Counted from the stretch's first letter, positions 43,895 to 52,539 are shown. The stretch: DNA of 53,148 nucleotides from JAABRU01 sp050180235 (GCA_050180235.1 JBFXEJ010000029.1:1-53148), one strand, 5' to 3'. Numbers and translations: made by a program. Notes: generated by a model not told the origin, from the letters alone.

Positions 43895-44040
43895 GGTAGT
43901 GGTGCAAATCTGTTGATCCAAAAATTCCCCTCCCCTGGTGGGAGAGGTCAGGGGAGGGGGATAATCAGTGATGTTTTCACCCTCCCCCTGCCCCTCCCTC
44001 AAGGGAGGGGAGACCTTATCAACGGATTTGACCCACTACC
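43895..44040. mobile_element. 146-bp inverted-repeat element, family C, copy 1
   Basis: Begins GGTAGTGGTGCAAATCTGTT and ends with the near-perfect complement (ATTTGACCCACTACC). The interior is GC-rich CCCTCCCC/GGGGAGGG palindrome. It is flanked by the 8-bp duplication AAATTGTC. A second copy, reversed and cut by the window edge, starts at 53025. It has no coding capacity. Confidence 0.8.
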
Positions 44041-44314
44041 AAATTGTCATTGCCAATCCGCTTTTCGGATGCAGTTCATTGTGAATTTGCATAATTATGT
44101 CCGGTTCGCTCACGACTATGTATGCAACATAATTGATTTCAGCCAGTCTTATGGAACCGTCAGAAAGGCGCACATTCGCTATCCCCTTCATCTTTTTCCA
44201 ATTCCCAGTCCCGTAAAGTTCCGCAGGCATCTCCCTTATTTTTACTGAAGCTCCTTTTGCTGTAACATCCTCATTTCGTATTTCGCCCAGTATTTCTCTC
44301 ACCTGTAAGAGCAT
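44036..44314 (-). CDS. hypothetical protein, 3' end altered by an element insertion
   Basis: A 92-residue protein with no family I can name; NVRLSDGSIRLAEINYVAYI is a beta-rich stretch. Its last codons (TGG TAG) lie in the family C element. Removing the element and one duplication restores a frame that continues LSCLDKVCTIQNHKGKK and then HHFI before a stop overlapping the 43837 start, so about 18 residues were lost. The likely start has no strong ribosome-binding site. It is next to DUF4926/DUF6883 genes, 26 bases downstream. Confidence 0.5.
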   Translation of the reverse strand: MLLQVREILGEIRNEDVTAKGASVKIREMPAELYGTGNWKKMKGIANVRLSDGSIRLAEINYVAYIVVSEPDIIMQIHNELHPKSGLAMTIW

Positions 44315-44340
44315 TATTCAGACCATTTCAACATGTCAGA

Positions 44341-44583
44341 TTATGCCGCTTTCAGCAAACGTACACTGAAAATCTCATTTTCTGTCAAAGGAGCAATTTC
44401 TGATTCTGATACAGTTACTACAGCTATTGTATTGCCAAGAGCATTAAACACTTCCAAAGAATATCCGTCTTCACCTTTCAAAACACTGTGATATTCGACA
44501 ACCGTGGCAATATCACCCTGTTTCAATTTTTTTGCAGGAATATTTTTTAGCAGGACAACATCCTGAAATAATCTGTATTTCAT
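44341..44583 (-). CDS. DUF4926 domain protein
   Basis: An 80-residue beta-rich protein opening MKYRLFQDVVLLKNIPAKKLKQGD with GDIATVVEY, VFNALGNTIAVVTV and LTENEIFSVR typical of the DUF4926 family. It follows the DUF6883 gene by 4 bases with AAGGAATG as ribosome-binding site. The two are regularly found together and may form a toxin-antitoxin or defence pair, which I infer from layout only. Confidence 0.8.
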   Translation of the reverse strand: MKYRLFQDVVLLKNIPAKKLKQGDIATVVEYHSVLKGEDGYSLEVFNALGNTIAVVTVSESEIAPLTENEIFSVRLLKAA

Positions 44584-44587
44584 TTAA

Positions 44588-44920
44588 TTACATTCCTTTT
44601 CTGTCAGGATACATAGTGATAAATTTTGTCTGCTGTGTTTCGTCTTCTGTCATCCAAATTGTGCAGACTGACAGACTGTTTCCATTCGGGCCTATGAGTT
44701 TTCCTTTGATTTCAAAAGTCTGTCCATATTGCGTATCTTCAGTCAGTGTGGCATGAAGTGTTAAAATCTGTGTCCGTAATGCATTCTCAAGGACTTTCCA
44801 GTTATGAAGTGTAAATCCTGCCTTTGCCAGCCATAGGGATTTATCATTTCGTTCTCTGAAGACCAGCAGATACCGTGTCAGTTTTTCATAGGCAATCAAC
44901 GTGTTTTCAGGAAGTTTCAT
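44588..44920 (-). CDS. DUF6883 domain protein
   Basis: A 110-residue protein with the family pattern: KLTRYLLVFRERNDKSLWLAKAGFT near 14-38 and VLENALRTQI, then a beta-rich end. It is the first gene of the small-gene cluster and is paired with DUF4926 just downstream. A weak ribosome-binding site precedes the ATG. No catalytic motif can be assigned. A promoter for this cluster should lie within 44921-45494. Confidence 0.75.
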   Translation of the reverse strand: MKLPENTLIAYEKLTRYLLVFRERNDKSLWLAKAGFTLHNWKVLENALRTQILTLHATLTEDTQYGQTFEIKGKLIGPNGNSLSVCTIWMTEDETQQTKFITMYPDRKGM

Positions 44921-45494
44921 GCTTTATTATTTTTTGAATGATGTAAAAAACCGGAATCCGGACTCAAATCAAATCCGGAGGTATGTCACAAAAAAACCGG
45001 ACTCTGAAAAGATGGCTGTATAAGTAATTTATGCAAAAATCATGCCAATTTATCTTCTGTTATATCCGCCTTTCAGTTTTTTTATCTGATTCCCCAGCTT
45101 ATGGATTGCGCCTGATCCTGCGGAAAATAAAAATGACAAACTTTTTGTCATTTAATACCAAAAAAAATCTTTCTGCAACAAAAAACGTCACACAGAAGAT
45201 ACTTTATTGTTTATATCCTGCATAACTTTTTTCAATGTCAATATAATTTTTTTTATCACTATTAATTTTTTTTAGAGTTTTGCAATCATCATACCTGCGG
45301 AATTTTCAACCCGGCAGGTATCACATTAATCATAAGACATTACAGGAGTTAAAATCTTTGTAAAGACATTGATAAAATTAACTGCGGATCACACGAATTT
45401 TTGGTTTTGTTTTCGTGCAATTCGTGTGATTCGTGGTTAAAAATAAAAACACCGGCCGGTATATGCAGAAATTTTAATTTCCATAAAGTCTGTA
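44921..45494. other. AT-rich intergenic region upstream of the DUF6883 cluster
   Basis: No convincing gene; open frames lack ribosome-binding sites. Contains CCGGA-type hairpin repeats (44950-45010) and an inverted repeat around 45380-45436 (CACGAATT/AATTCGTG) downstream of the GH13 fusion gene, which may end its transcription. Confidence 0.5.
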
Positions 45495-48400
45495 TTATAT
45501 CTTTGGGATTTTTGCCTGTAAAGAAATTTTCAGCCACACCCGCAGCACTTCACTTGCGCTCCATGCCTGAGCGTCACAGCCTTTGGGAATATGGGGAAAA
45601 TTTCCGTCCGCAATTTCCGGCAGATGTCCCACACAGCCGGTATTTATAAATTTTGTGCTGCTTCCCAGCCATGCCAAAGCAGTTTTCTTTCCCTCCTCTC
45701 CATAAACCTGCGCCCATGCCTCGCAGAAAGAGGGAAATACCCATGTCCAGGCGGTTCCGTTGTGATACGCGGGTTTGCGCCGGGTATCCTCATCACCGGC
45801 GTAGATTCCCTGATAAGGATGATGCGGATCATTAAGCAGGTTTCCATGATGCCGGATTTCCAAAGGATATTCCACAGGCCGATCTGCGAGACTTCGGATT
45901 GCGCCCGGAATGATGAGAGAGGAACACGCGTCCAGAATATTCCGGCAGATTTCAGGATCATCCACTGCGCCCAGCGTAATGGCAAAAAGCTGGTTGGGAC
46001 GTAGCGCATCATCTGCTTTGGCCTGCAACGCGGACTGTCCGGGCCGGGCATGAAGACAGTCTGAAAAATACCCTTTATCCCTGAGAAAAAACAATTCTGT
46101 CAAAGAGTTGCGCACCTGCTGAGCAGCCTTCTGCCAGCAGACTTTCTCCGCTTCCGGAGCAATTTCTTCCAAAAAAGAAAGCGCGGAATGCCACAAAGCC
46201 TGAATTTCCACAGGATAACCTTCGCGCGGAGTGCCTGCCGGGTGGTTGGTGTCCATCCAGGTGAAATGGGACGGACTGAACAGAAGCCCGGAATCCGGAT
46301 CAGCCATAATGCCGCTGGGAGTTCCCTTTATCAGAGAATTCGCCATATCTGAAAGGATTTCCCGGATCTTCCGGTTTCCGCAGAATTCATCCAGAAAAGA
46401 ATCATTGCCTTCGGCTTTTGTAAGATCCGCGCAGGCCGTGAAAAACCACAGGGGAGCATCGGATGTGTCCCGGTTTCCCGCGTCATTTCCCCGAATCATG
46501 TTGGGAATGGTTCCTTTTTCCTCAAAACGGGCAAACTGTTTGAGAATGGCGCGGGATTCTTCTGTTCTGCCTGCGGCAATCAGTCCCCGGACAAAAATCA
46601 GGGTATCCCGTCCCCAATCCAGAAACCAGGGATAGCCCGCAATAACGGTTTGCAGATTTTCCCGCGCGACCACAAAATGATCCACAGCCCGCGACAAAGC
46701 AGATACCATATCACAGGAGTCTTCGGCAGAATTTTCTGAAACCGGCAGAATGGGATTTCCAAATGCTGCCGGTTCCGAATCTGCACCCATAACCTGCGCG
46801 TGCAGTTCACATCCCTGTCCTCCGCGAAGAAATGCGGAAAAATATCCGGGACTGAACAAATCTGAATCCGGATCAAGTCCTCTGCCAGCCTCCAGAGGCC
46901 GGTGAACCATGTAATGCCATTCGGGTTCATAAGAAAAACTGCCCGGAGAAATATCCATGTGCAGTTTCCTCTCCGGTGCAGGCGCAAAAACAAATCCGCC
47001 GGACTGGGATTGCACAGCCTGGGGCCAGTCACGCTCCGGGCCGGCAAAGGCTTTGGTGACATCATGGAAACTCCGATCTTCCATATCAGGCCGCAGAATC
47101 AGGCGCACGGGTTTTTCATCCGGCAGTTGGCCGGATTTTCCTTTTGTGCTGTCACGGAAAAAAGAAATGCGCATGGCATTTTTTCCCCTGATCATTTCCA
47201 TAGCGATATACAGATCAATATCCTCGCCCTGACCTGTGGGAATGCGGTATTTCCAGAATGCCCGTGAGCTTTCATCTGTGCGGAAGGTGTCCAGACAGTT
47301 GCTGCCGATTTCATAGGAAAAACCCTGAAAAACAGCCCATGCACGGCATCGGGTGAACATAATGCGCCGATCTTCCGGATACAGGGGACTGATATTCGCT
47401 GCAAGCAGTCCGTCATAGCGGCTTTGCAGAAATCCCCAGGAAACCCCGGCATGGAGCATTCCGCCTCTTGCATTGGTTGCCAAAAAAAGCAGGTCGTTAC
47501 GGAGAATTTCAGTTCGGTGAAAGATCATCTGCACTTTTGCATTTTCAGGACGGGAAAGAAAGAGAATATGGCCTTCCCCATGTTCGCATTTTCCGGGTGC
47601 ATATATGGAAATCCTCATGGTATGGGAAATATGGCTTTGCGGAACCGGAAAGGGAGAAAAAAGCGCAAAATATTTTCCCTGTCTGTCCGGCAGACTCTGC
47701 TCATGACCAATGGCTGTATTTCCGTCCATTACCGAAGCACGGAAGGGAAAAGGGGAATGCACGAGCAGAAAATGATCCGGAGGGATCATGACTTCCCGGC
47801 GCAAATCTTCAGGCCAGTTCCAGCAGATCACACGCGACTGATTGCCGGAAGAATGCAGACTGCGGCAGTATTCCGCAGGATTTTCAGCAAGCTGCCCGGC
47901 TGCCGCATACGGATCAAAATCTGCCATATCCCCTGTGCCTCTGCATTGGCAGAATATCTCCAAAGCCTTTGCCCGGAGACGCTGTAACGTGATTCGTTTT
48001 GGAACAGAAAACCCATTGAAACCCTGAGGGTTTTGAAAACCCTCAGGATTTGGGGAAGGCAAATCAGCGGTTTCCAGACAAAGCACCTGCGCGGGCTGCA
48101 GATGACAGATGCGCATATCCCCTGATTTTTCCGCAGAAATGTGGTTCCCTCCAAGCAAATCCCTGAAATTTTCTGCATTCATATCATTCACATGCCAGGA
48201 AAGTCTGACTGGATTGGCATCATCCAGATTCACCAGCACAAGCAGTTTGGCTCCCGAAGGCCGGTGATGGCGCAGCAGCACAATACCGTTTCCCTCTCCC
48301 TGCTGAATCAGGCGCAGATCTGTCTGATCATAAAAAGCAGGATGATGGCGCAGAAGCCGGTTCAGATGCCGGATATAGTCAATCTGGTTTTCCCCCGCGC

Positions 48401-49814
48401 CCCAGTTCAAAGAAGAGGAATCATGCACATTGATTTTTTCCGTGGCAAACCATTCCACACCGTTGGCAAAACCGAAACCCCCGTTAAGGGAAGTCAGCGC
48501 GCACAGGGCAGTCCGCATCTTTGCATAGGCATGGGAACGTGCGGCAAGCCGGTTGTTGTCATGGGTTTCAGCAAAATGGATCATCACTCCTTCGGTTTGT
48601 CCAATGTCAAACGCGCCGGGCAGATAATAACTGATCTGTCCCCGGTCATAATTTTGAAATAATTCCGAATATGCCCAGTTGAGATTGGCTCTGTCCAGCA
48701 GATCACGGGTGACAGAAATCTTGCCGCCCAGTCCTTCCAGAAAAAAAACCGTGTCCGGATACTGGTCCCGCACTGCCGCGACAATGAAACGCCAGGCCCG
48801 CAGGGGAATCTTGTACCCCGCATCGCAGCGGAATCCGTCTACGCCCCGTTTGCACCAGGTAAGAAAAACATCTGCCATATATTCCCAAAGATCCGTATGG
48901 GAATAATCCAGTTCTGTGAGATCCGCCCATGTCACGCCCCAGGCTCCGGGCATACGGATGTGTCCCTGCTCATCACGGGACAGCCACTGGGGATGGGTTT
49001 CATGCAGACTGGCTGCCCAGCCCGTATGGTTTATGGCTATATCCATGATGAGTTTCCAGTACCGGGCATGAACAGCGTCCACCAGTTCAATGAACTGATC
49101 CAAAGGTGTGGCTTTGGGATCAAACTCTGCCAAAGCAGGGTCAACTTCCGTGAAACTTAGTGCTGCATAGGGACTGCCGAAACGTCCCATGCGTGCGTAG
49201 GTGGTGGGAGTGGGATGAACAGGAAGCAACTGTAGCCAGCGGCAGCCGAGTTCGCCCATGATGAAATCCAGTTCCCGAATGACATCCCGGAAGGTTCCGG
49301 ATTTGGGAATGACAGTATATCCGGCATGATCCAGCATTCCAATACATGCGGACTCCGGCTCCGATGGTCTGCCTTTTCCGGATTTGTTCGGGCCGAACTG
49401 ACGGACAAACGCATTATAAATGATGTTCGCACAGCAGGTGTCTGCGGGTTCTGTGTTGATGACCGTGTTGGGTCCGGGGGGCCACAGGGGATCGGTTTTT
49501 CCTTCAGCCAGAAAATAGGACTTGGCCTCAAAATGTCCCACTTCGCACAGGGGGAGTTTTACGGTAAAAATACCCTGACCGGTCTCTTTCATGGGAATGT
49601 CAAACCAGTCACGGGAAAGAGGGGATTCATCATGCAGCACTTCCCGGAGAATCTCGGAGCGCACGATTCTGCCCTGACCGATATTGGTGCGCAGCCAGGC
49701 ACGGCCCTTTGGCTCCTCATGCGCAGACAGCGTAAAAGTGCAGGTATCTCCCCGGAATTGCAGAAGATGCGCACCCGGAGCCGGATGCTGTTTCAGACGG
49801 TCAGACACATTCAT
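45495..49814 (-). CDS. GH13 alpha-amylase-like enzyme fused to amylo-alpha-1,6-glucosidase (debranching)
   Basis: A 1,439-residue protein with two catalytic modules. The N-terminal half is GH13: region I DIAINHTGW near 256-264, region II GVDGFRCDAGYK near 323-334 (nucleophile Asp), region III FFLEGLGG near 353 (acid Glu), region IV ETHDNNR near 413. The C-terminal half is a GDE_C-type (GH133) glucosidase: YPWFLDWGRDTLIFVRG near 1058-1075 and YHNGTAWTWVFPSF near 1378. Eukaryotic and some bacterial debranching enzymes join a transferase and a glucosidase in this order. It would remove branch stubs left by GlgP. A short hairpin repeat codes the linker (586-602). Starts in an ATGA overlap with the upstream gene. 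Confidence 0.9.
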   Translation of the reverse strand: MNVSDRLKQHPAPGAHLLQFRGDTCTFTLSAHEEPKGRAWLRTNIGQGRIVRSEILREVLHDESPLSRDWFDIPMKETGQGIFTVKLPLCEVGHFEAKSYFLAEGKTDPLWPPGPNTVINTEPADTCCANIIYNAFVRQFGPNKSGKGRPSEPESACIGMLDHAGYTVIPKSGTFRDVIRELDFIMGELGCRWLQLLPVHPTPTTYARMGRFGSPYAALSFTEVDPALAEFDPKATPLDQFIELVDAVHARYWKLIMDIAINHTGWAASLHETHPQWLSRDEQGHIRMPGAWGVTWADLTELDYSHTDLWEYMADVFLTWCKRGVDGFRCDAGYKIPLRAWRFIVAAVRDQYPDTVFFLEGLGGKISVTRDLLDRANLNWAYSELFQNYDRGQISYYLPGAFDIGQTEGVMIHFAETHDNNRLAARSHAYAKMRTALCALTSLNGGFGFANGVEWFATEKINVHDSSSLNWGAGENQIDYIRHLNRLLRHHPAFYDQTDLRLIQQGEGNGIVLLRHHRPSGAKLLVLVNLDDANPVRLSWHVNDMNAENFRDLLGGNHISAEKSGDMRICHLQPAQVLCLETADLPSPNPEGFQNPQGFNGFSVPKRITLQRLRAKALEIFCQCRGTGDMADFDPYAAAGQLAENPAEYCRSLHSSGNQSRVICWNWPEDLRREVMIPPDHFLLVHSPFPFRASVMDGNTAIGHEQSLPDRQGKYFALFSPFPVPQSHISHTMRISIYAPGKCEHGEGHILFLSRPENAKVQMIFHRTEILRNDLLFLATNARGGMLHAGVSWGFLQSRYDGLLAANISPLYPEDRRIMFTRCRAWAVFQGFSYEIGSNCLDTFRTDESSRAFWKYRIPTGQGEDIDLYIAMEMIRGKNAMRISFFRDSTKGKSGQLPDEKPVRLILRPDMEDRSFHDVTKAFAGPERDWPQAVQSQSGGFVFAPAPERKLHMDISPGSFSYEPEWHYMVHRPLEAGRGLDPDSDLFSPGYFSAFLRGGQGCELHAQVMGADSEPAAFGNPILPVSENSAEDSCDMVSALSRAVDHFVVARENLQTVIAGYPWFLDWGRDTLIFVRGLIAAGRTEESRAILKQFARFEEKGTIPNMIRGNDAGNRDTSDAPLWFFTACADLTKAEGNDSFLDEFCGNRKIREILSDMANSLIKGTPSGIMADPDSGLLFSPSHFTWMDTNHPAGTPREGYPVEIQALWHSALSFLEEIAPEAEKVCWQKAAQQVRNSLTELFFLRDKGYFSDCLHARPGQSALQAKADDALRPNQLFAITLGAVDDPEICRNILDACSSLIIPGAIRSLADRPVEYPLEIRHHGNLLNDPHHPYQGIYAGDEDTRRKPAYHNGTAWTWVFPSFCEAWAQVYGEEGKKTALAWLGSSTKFINTGCVGHLPEIADGNFPHIPKGCDAQAWSASEVLRVWLKISLQAKIPKI
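48010..48055 (-). repeat. palindromic repeat inside the debranching gene
   Basis: AACCCTGAGGGTTTTGAAAACCCTCAGG forms a stem and codes part of the linker (NPEGFQNPQGFNGF) between the two catalytic modules. A similar CCCTGAGG/CCTCAGGG stem forms the terminator at 6887-6919, so a terminator-like repeat seems to have been captured in frame. Confidence 0.6.
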
Positions 49815-50116
49815 ATCTCACCTATCCAATGATCTGAGATGGCATCAGCTATATCTCCGTTTCTCTGTTCCCTGATTTCCTGAATTATGGAGGACAGGTC
49901 AGCTACAATGGCTTTGTTTTTCCGTTCAGCCAGTATGCTGCTCCGATTCTGCAGGATGCTGCTGAAAATACCGGTTGCCGGATCGGATGTTTTACAGACG
50001 AAAATATCCTTCTTTCGCCGGGAAGCCTCCTTCCGAAGACTTTCTTCAAAGTCACTGATATACTGATTCAGTGTCTCCTTTGGCAGAGCATCCGGAAAAT
50101 GGATCGTGATAAGCAT
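49811..50116 (-). CDS. small hypothetical protein upstream of the debranching enzyme
   Basis: A 101-residue, mostly helical protein with no family I recognise. Residues 60-90 are charged (AERKNKAIVADLSSIIQEI). The start at 50116 is chosen because AAAGGAG precedes it. Its stop overlaps the GH13 fusion start in ATGA, and its first 65 bases overlap the DUF433 reading frame. Layout suggests an antitoxin-toxin-like pair with DUF433, but no homology supports a toxin function. Confidence 0.55.
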   Translation of the reverse strand: MLITIHFPDALPKETLNQYISDFEESLRKEASRRKKDIFVCKTSDPATGIFSSILQNRSSILAERKNKAIVADLSSIIQEIREQRNGDIADAISDHWIGEI

Positions 50117-50315
50117 GAAAACATCTCCTTTCCCCATTTGCAAGAATCGTCACTGCTTCCCGCGTCAGTCTGGGATGGGCTGCAAGTATCTGTTCAACAG
50201 ATTCTCCCGCCGACATTTTTTCAAGCAGCATTTCCACTGTGATGCGTGTACCTGCAATGACCGGCTTTCCCATCATTACAGAAGGATCAGATACAATGAG
50301 ATTTTTCTGTTTCAT
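50052..50315 (-). CDS. DUF433 family protein, probable antitoxin, with an atypical C-terminus
   Basis: An 87-residue protein. Residues 1-53 match DUF433 closely: SDPSVMMGKPVIAGTRITVE, LEKMSAGESVEQILAAHPRLT. The usual ending REAV-x-A-L-x-F-A is replaced by ILANGERRCFHAYHD, read from sequence that also encodes the ribosome-binding site and start of the next gene. A frameshift or truncation of the original end is likely. DUF433 proteins usually act with a PIN-like DUF5615 toxin; none is next to it. Confidence 0.65.
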   Translation of the reverse strand: MKQKNLIVSDPSVMMGKPVIAGTRITVEMLLEKMSAGESVEQILAAHPRLTREAVTILANGERRCFHAYHDPFSGCSAKGDTESVYQ

Positions 50316-50473
50316 GGTATTTTTCCCAAAGATGATGATTCCTGTTTTGCCAAGTGTGACTGCCTGTCTGTAAATGCAGTCTGATTGTATGAACTGTGAT
50401 TCGTCTGATTTTTCTGATTATAGTGCATAATTTCACTTAAAATTGTGGCTGTATTCCGAAGTAATGTCAGAAT

Positions 50474-50500
50474 GTCGGATTACGCTTTCGCTAATCCGAC
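50474..50500. repeat. palindromic repeat
   Basis: GTCGGATTA (50474-50482) pairs with TAATCCGAC (50492-50500); a widespread short bacterial palindrome. Confidence 0.6.
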
Positions 50501-50703
50501 CTACAATTTTAAATGCAATGAAACAATAGTATTTTCATTAACTTTTGTCCTTTATGAACAGCAGATGCAGGTGCAAAAAACCGCTCCGCTTAATTTTTGC
50601 ACTCCTCCATCCGGTTTTGCAGAGGACAGAAGTTTGTAAAAGAACTATACTCTGATGAACAATGCCACCCGTTCCCATGCAACAGTTCGGGAACGGGGGA
50701 AAA

Positions 50704-51110
50704 ACGCAGAAATCCTCTGTGTCCTCTGTGTTCTCTGTGGGAAAGAACAGCATCTTTGCTTGCGTTCCCATGCTTTGTGTCCCGTGACTGCTGGATATAT
50801 GCACACACGGGACGTGAAACGTCCGGGCTGCATTCCCACGTAAAACGTGGGAACGAGAGGAACGGGAGGAAAAATCCTCTGTGTCCTCTGTGCAATCCTC
50901 TGTGTTCTCTGTGGGAAACAATACCCCGGACAAGAATATTTCTTTTCCGGACAGTCTGTTACTGTCCCTTTTCGCCCTTCGCCCTCGTTCCCACGCTTTG
51001 CGTGGGAATGCCTTCCGGACGCTTTGCGTCATGTGACTGCCGGATATATGCACACGGGACGTAAAACATCCGGTCTGCATTCCCACGTAAAACGTGGGAA
51101 CGAGATAAAC
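50704..51110. repeat. imperfect tandem duplication with CTCTGTG tracts
   Basis: Two units share TCCTCTGTGTCCTCTGTG and later CATTCCCACGTAAAACGTGG with TGCACACGGGACGT or a variant between. Unit 2 has extra sequence. No regular spacers. Confidence 0.6.
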
Positions 51111-51139
51111 GAGATAACATCTCTTTTCCGGCCAGTGTG

Positions 51140-51784
51140 TTATTGTTCTTTTTTCTTCATGGTTTCCGGAGGCTTCACAGGTTCCGGGACAGAAATCTTT
51201 ATCTGCATCTCAATCTTTTCCAAAGGATTGTCTCTCGGATCTCTGGGCTGAGAAACAATTTTATCCACAGCCTCCATGCCGGAAACTACTTCACCGAAAA
51301 CCGTATACTGCCCGTCCAGATTCGGGGCATCAGCCACACAGATGAAAAACTGGGAACCAGCGCTGTCAGGATGGCGGGATCGGGCCATTGACAAAATGCC
51401 TCTTCTGTGGGGTTTATTGCTGAATTCGGCCTTGAGACTGTAAGCCGGTCCCCCGGTTCCGTGCATACTGCGATCCGGATTTTTGGAATTGGGATCTCCG
51501 CCCTGAATCATGAATCCGGGAATTACACGGTGAAAAGTGGTTCCGTTGTAAAAACCGGTTTTTGCCAAATCCAGAAAACTGCTCACATGATTGGGCGCGG
51601 CATCCGGAAAAAATTTTACGGTAATCTCGCCGAATTTGGTCGAAATAACCGCACGAGCAGTATTCATGACCGCAATCTCTTCATGACTGAAATTTTTCTG
51701 ACGCACCTCGGCCGCGTATCCTGCGGAAAAAGCAGAGAACATCATACAGGCACAGAATGTTACACATTTCAGATACAGACTCAT
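51140..51784 (-). CDS. periplasmic peptidyl-prolyl cis-trans isomerase (cyclophilin)
   Basis: A 214-residue exported cyclophilin that would speed proline isomerisation during folding in the periplasm. A signal peptide (about 1-25, ending SAGYAAE) precedes the domain. Active-site pattern FHRVIPGFMIQGGDP near 84-98, GSQFFIC near 143 and FGEVVSGMEAVDKI are standard. The end has a basic, proline-rich tail (PEPVKPPETMKKKEQ). It is probably monocistronic; a G-rich repeat lies just upstream in its promoter region. Confidence 0.92.
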   Translation of the reverse strand: MSLYLKCVTFCACMMFSAFSAGYAAEVRQKNFSHEEIAVMNTARAVISTKFGEITVKFFPDAAPNHVSSFLDLAKTGFYNGTTFHRVIPGFMIQGGDPNSKNPDRSMHGTGGPAYSLKAEFSNKPHRRGILSMARSRHPDSAGSQFFICVADAPNLDGQYTVFGEVVSGMEAVDKIVSQPRDPRDNPLEKIEMQIKISVPEPVKPPETMKKKEQ

Positions 51785-52164
51785 CTCTTTCTTACCTCCG
51801 TTTGCTTATGAAATATTTTTTTGGGAATAGGGATTAGGGGATGGGGTTTGGGTTGGAAAATATATTTCAGCATTCACATTCTTTTCCCATCCCTGAATCA
51901 TGCCCTCAACCCCCAAACCCCGCTCCCTAATCCCTGTCCCCTAAATCCTGACACCTTTTCTCATTTAATCCGAAAATGCGGAAAAAAGCAATGCCAAAGA
52001 ACAGGGAATATCTGTTCCGGAGAAAAAAATATCTTCGGATCAGGTTATCAGATGGATAATTCTTGTAGCGGGGGAAAAAAAATGTTATAAACAGATTTTG
52101 GGTAAATGGGAAATTGTCGATAAATGAAAAAACGTATTATTCTAAAGAGGAAGAAACAGAAACC
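51785..52164. other. intergenic region with a G-quadruplex-capable repeat
   Basis: The repeat at 51823-51950 has GGGAATAGGGATTAGGGG on one arm and the C-rich complement on the other. The remainder (51951-52164) is AT-rich and holds the likely promoter of the 52165 gene; no motif stands out. Confidence 0.5.
51823..51950 (+). repeat. G-rich inverted repeat (G-quadruplex capable), copy 2
   Basis: GGG-AATA-GGG-ATTA-GGGG-AT-GGGG meets the four-tract pattern; the other arm (51908-51950) has matching C-runs. Related to 28624-28767. Confidence 0.6.
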
Positions 52165-52410
52165 ATGATGCAGACATTGAAAATTGATATTTACAAACCC
52201 CAGAAAAAGGAACCTGACACCAAAATCACCATCCCCCTTTCCTCCCTGAGCATATCGGAAAAACTGCTGCCCAGCAAGGTAAAGGCATCTCTGGAGCGGG
52301 AAGGGATTGATCTGAGTGAACTGAGTGTGCTGTTTGCCAAACAGGGACCCAAGGGAACCCTGATTGAGGTGGAGAATTTAACGGAAAAAATCGTTATCGC
52401 CATCGAATAG
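52165..52410 (+). CDS. small hypothetical protein
   Basis: An 81-residue protein starting MMQTLKIDIYKPQKKE, with IPLSSLSISEKLLPSKVKA and a beta-rich end (GTLIEVENLTEKIVIAIE). AGAGGAAG lies upstream of the first ATG. No family recognised. It is one of the few plus-strand genes here. The 17 residues upstream in the longer frame lack a start with a ribosome-binding site. Confidence 0.6.
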   Translation: MMQTLKIDIYKPQKKEPDTKITIPLSSLSISEKLLPSKVKASLEREGIDLSELSVLFAKQGPKGTLIEVENLTEKIVIAIE

Positions 52411-52464
52411 ACGCAGATTCGGCAGCATTAATGTTCGGGGAATGTTCCGGGTAATAAAAAAGGA

Positions 52465-52497
52465 ACTCCCCGCGTTTTATATTAAAAAGCGGGGAGT
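52465..52497 (-). terminator. terminator after the FmdB-like gene
   Basis: ACTCCCCGC (52465-52473) pairs with GCGGGGAGT (52489-52497), followed on the minus strand by TCCTTTTTT, about 40 bases past the stop at 52540. Confidence 0.75.
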
Positions 52498-52539
52498 CAG
52501 AATGCACATGCGCCCTGAACCAGAGCGTTTTCAGCCCGA

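Larger units (their letters stand above)
50316..51139. other. repeat-filled intergenic region
   Basis: No gene. It contains an inverted repeat (50474-50500), a palindrome shared with 12889-12924 (50571-50608) and an imperfect direct duplication of about 170-240 bp (50704-50870 and 50871-51110) made of CTCTGTG tracts and CGTGGGAACG palindromes. Confidence 0.6.

Noticed and set aside
45031..45225. A 64-codon plus-strand frame
   Set aside because: Basic low-complexity translation in an AT-rich intergenic region, without a ribosome-binding site.
50538..51086. A 182-codon minus-strand frame
   Set aside because: It is composed of the CTCTGTG and palindrome repeats, has no start signal and no recognisable domain.
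50704..51110. Possible CRISPR-like array of short repeats
   Set aside because: Repeat units are not of constant length, spacers are not regular, and no cas gene is near; it is an imperfect duplication.
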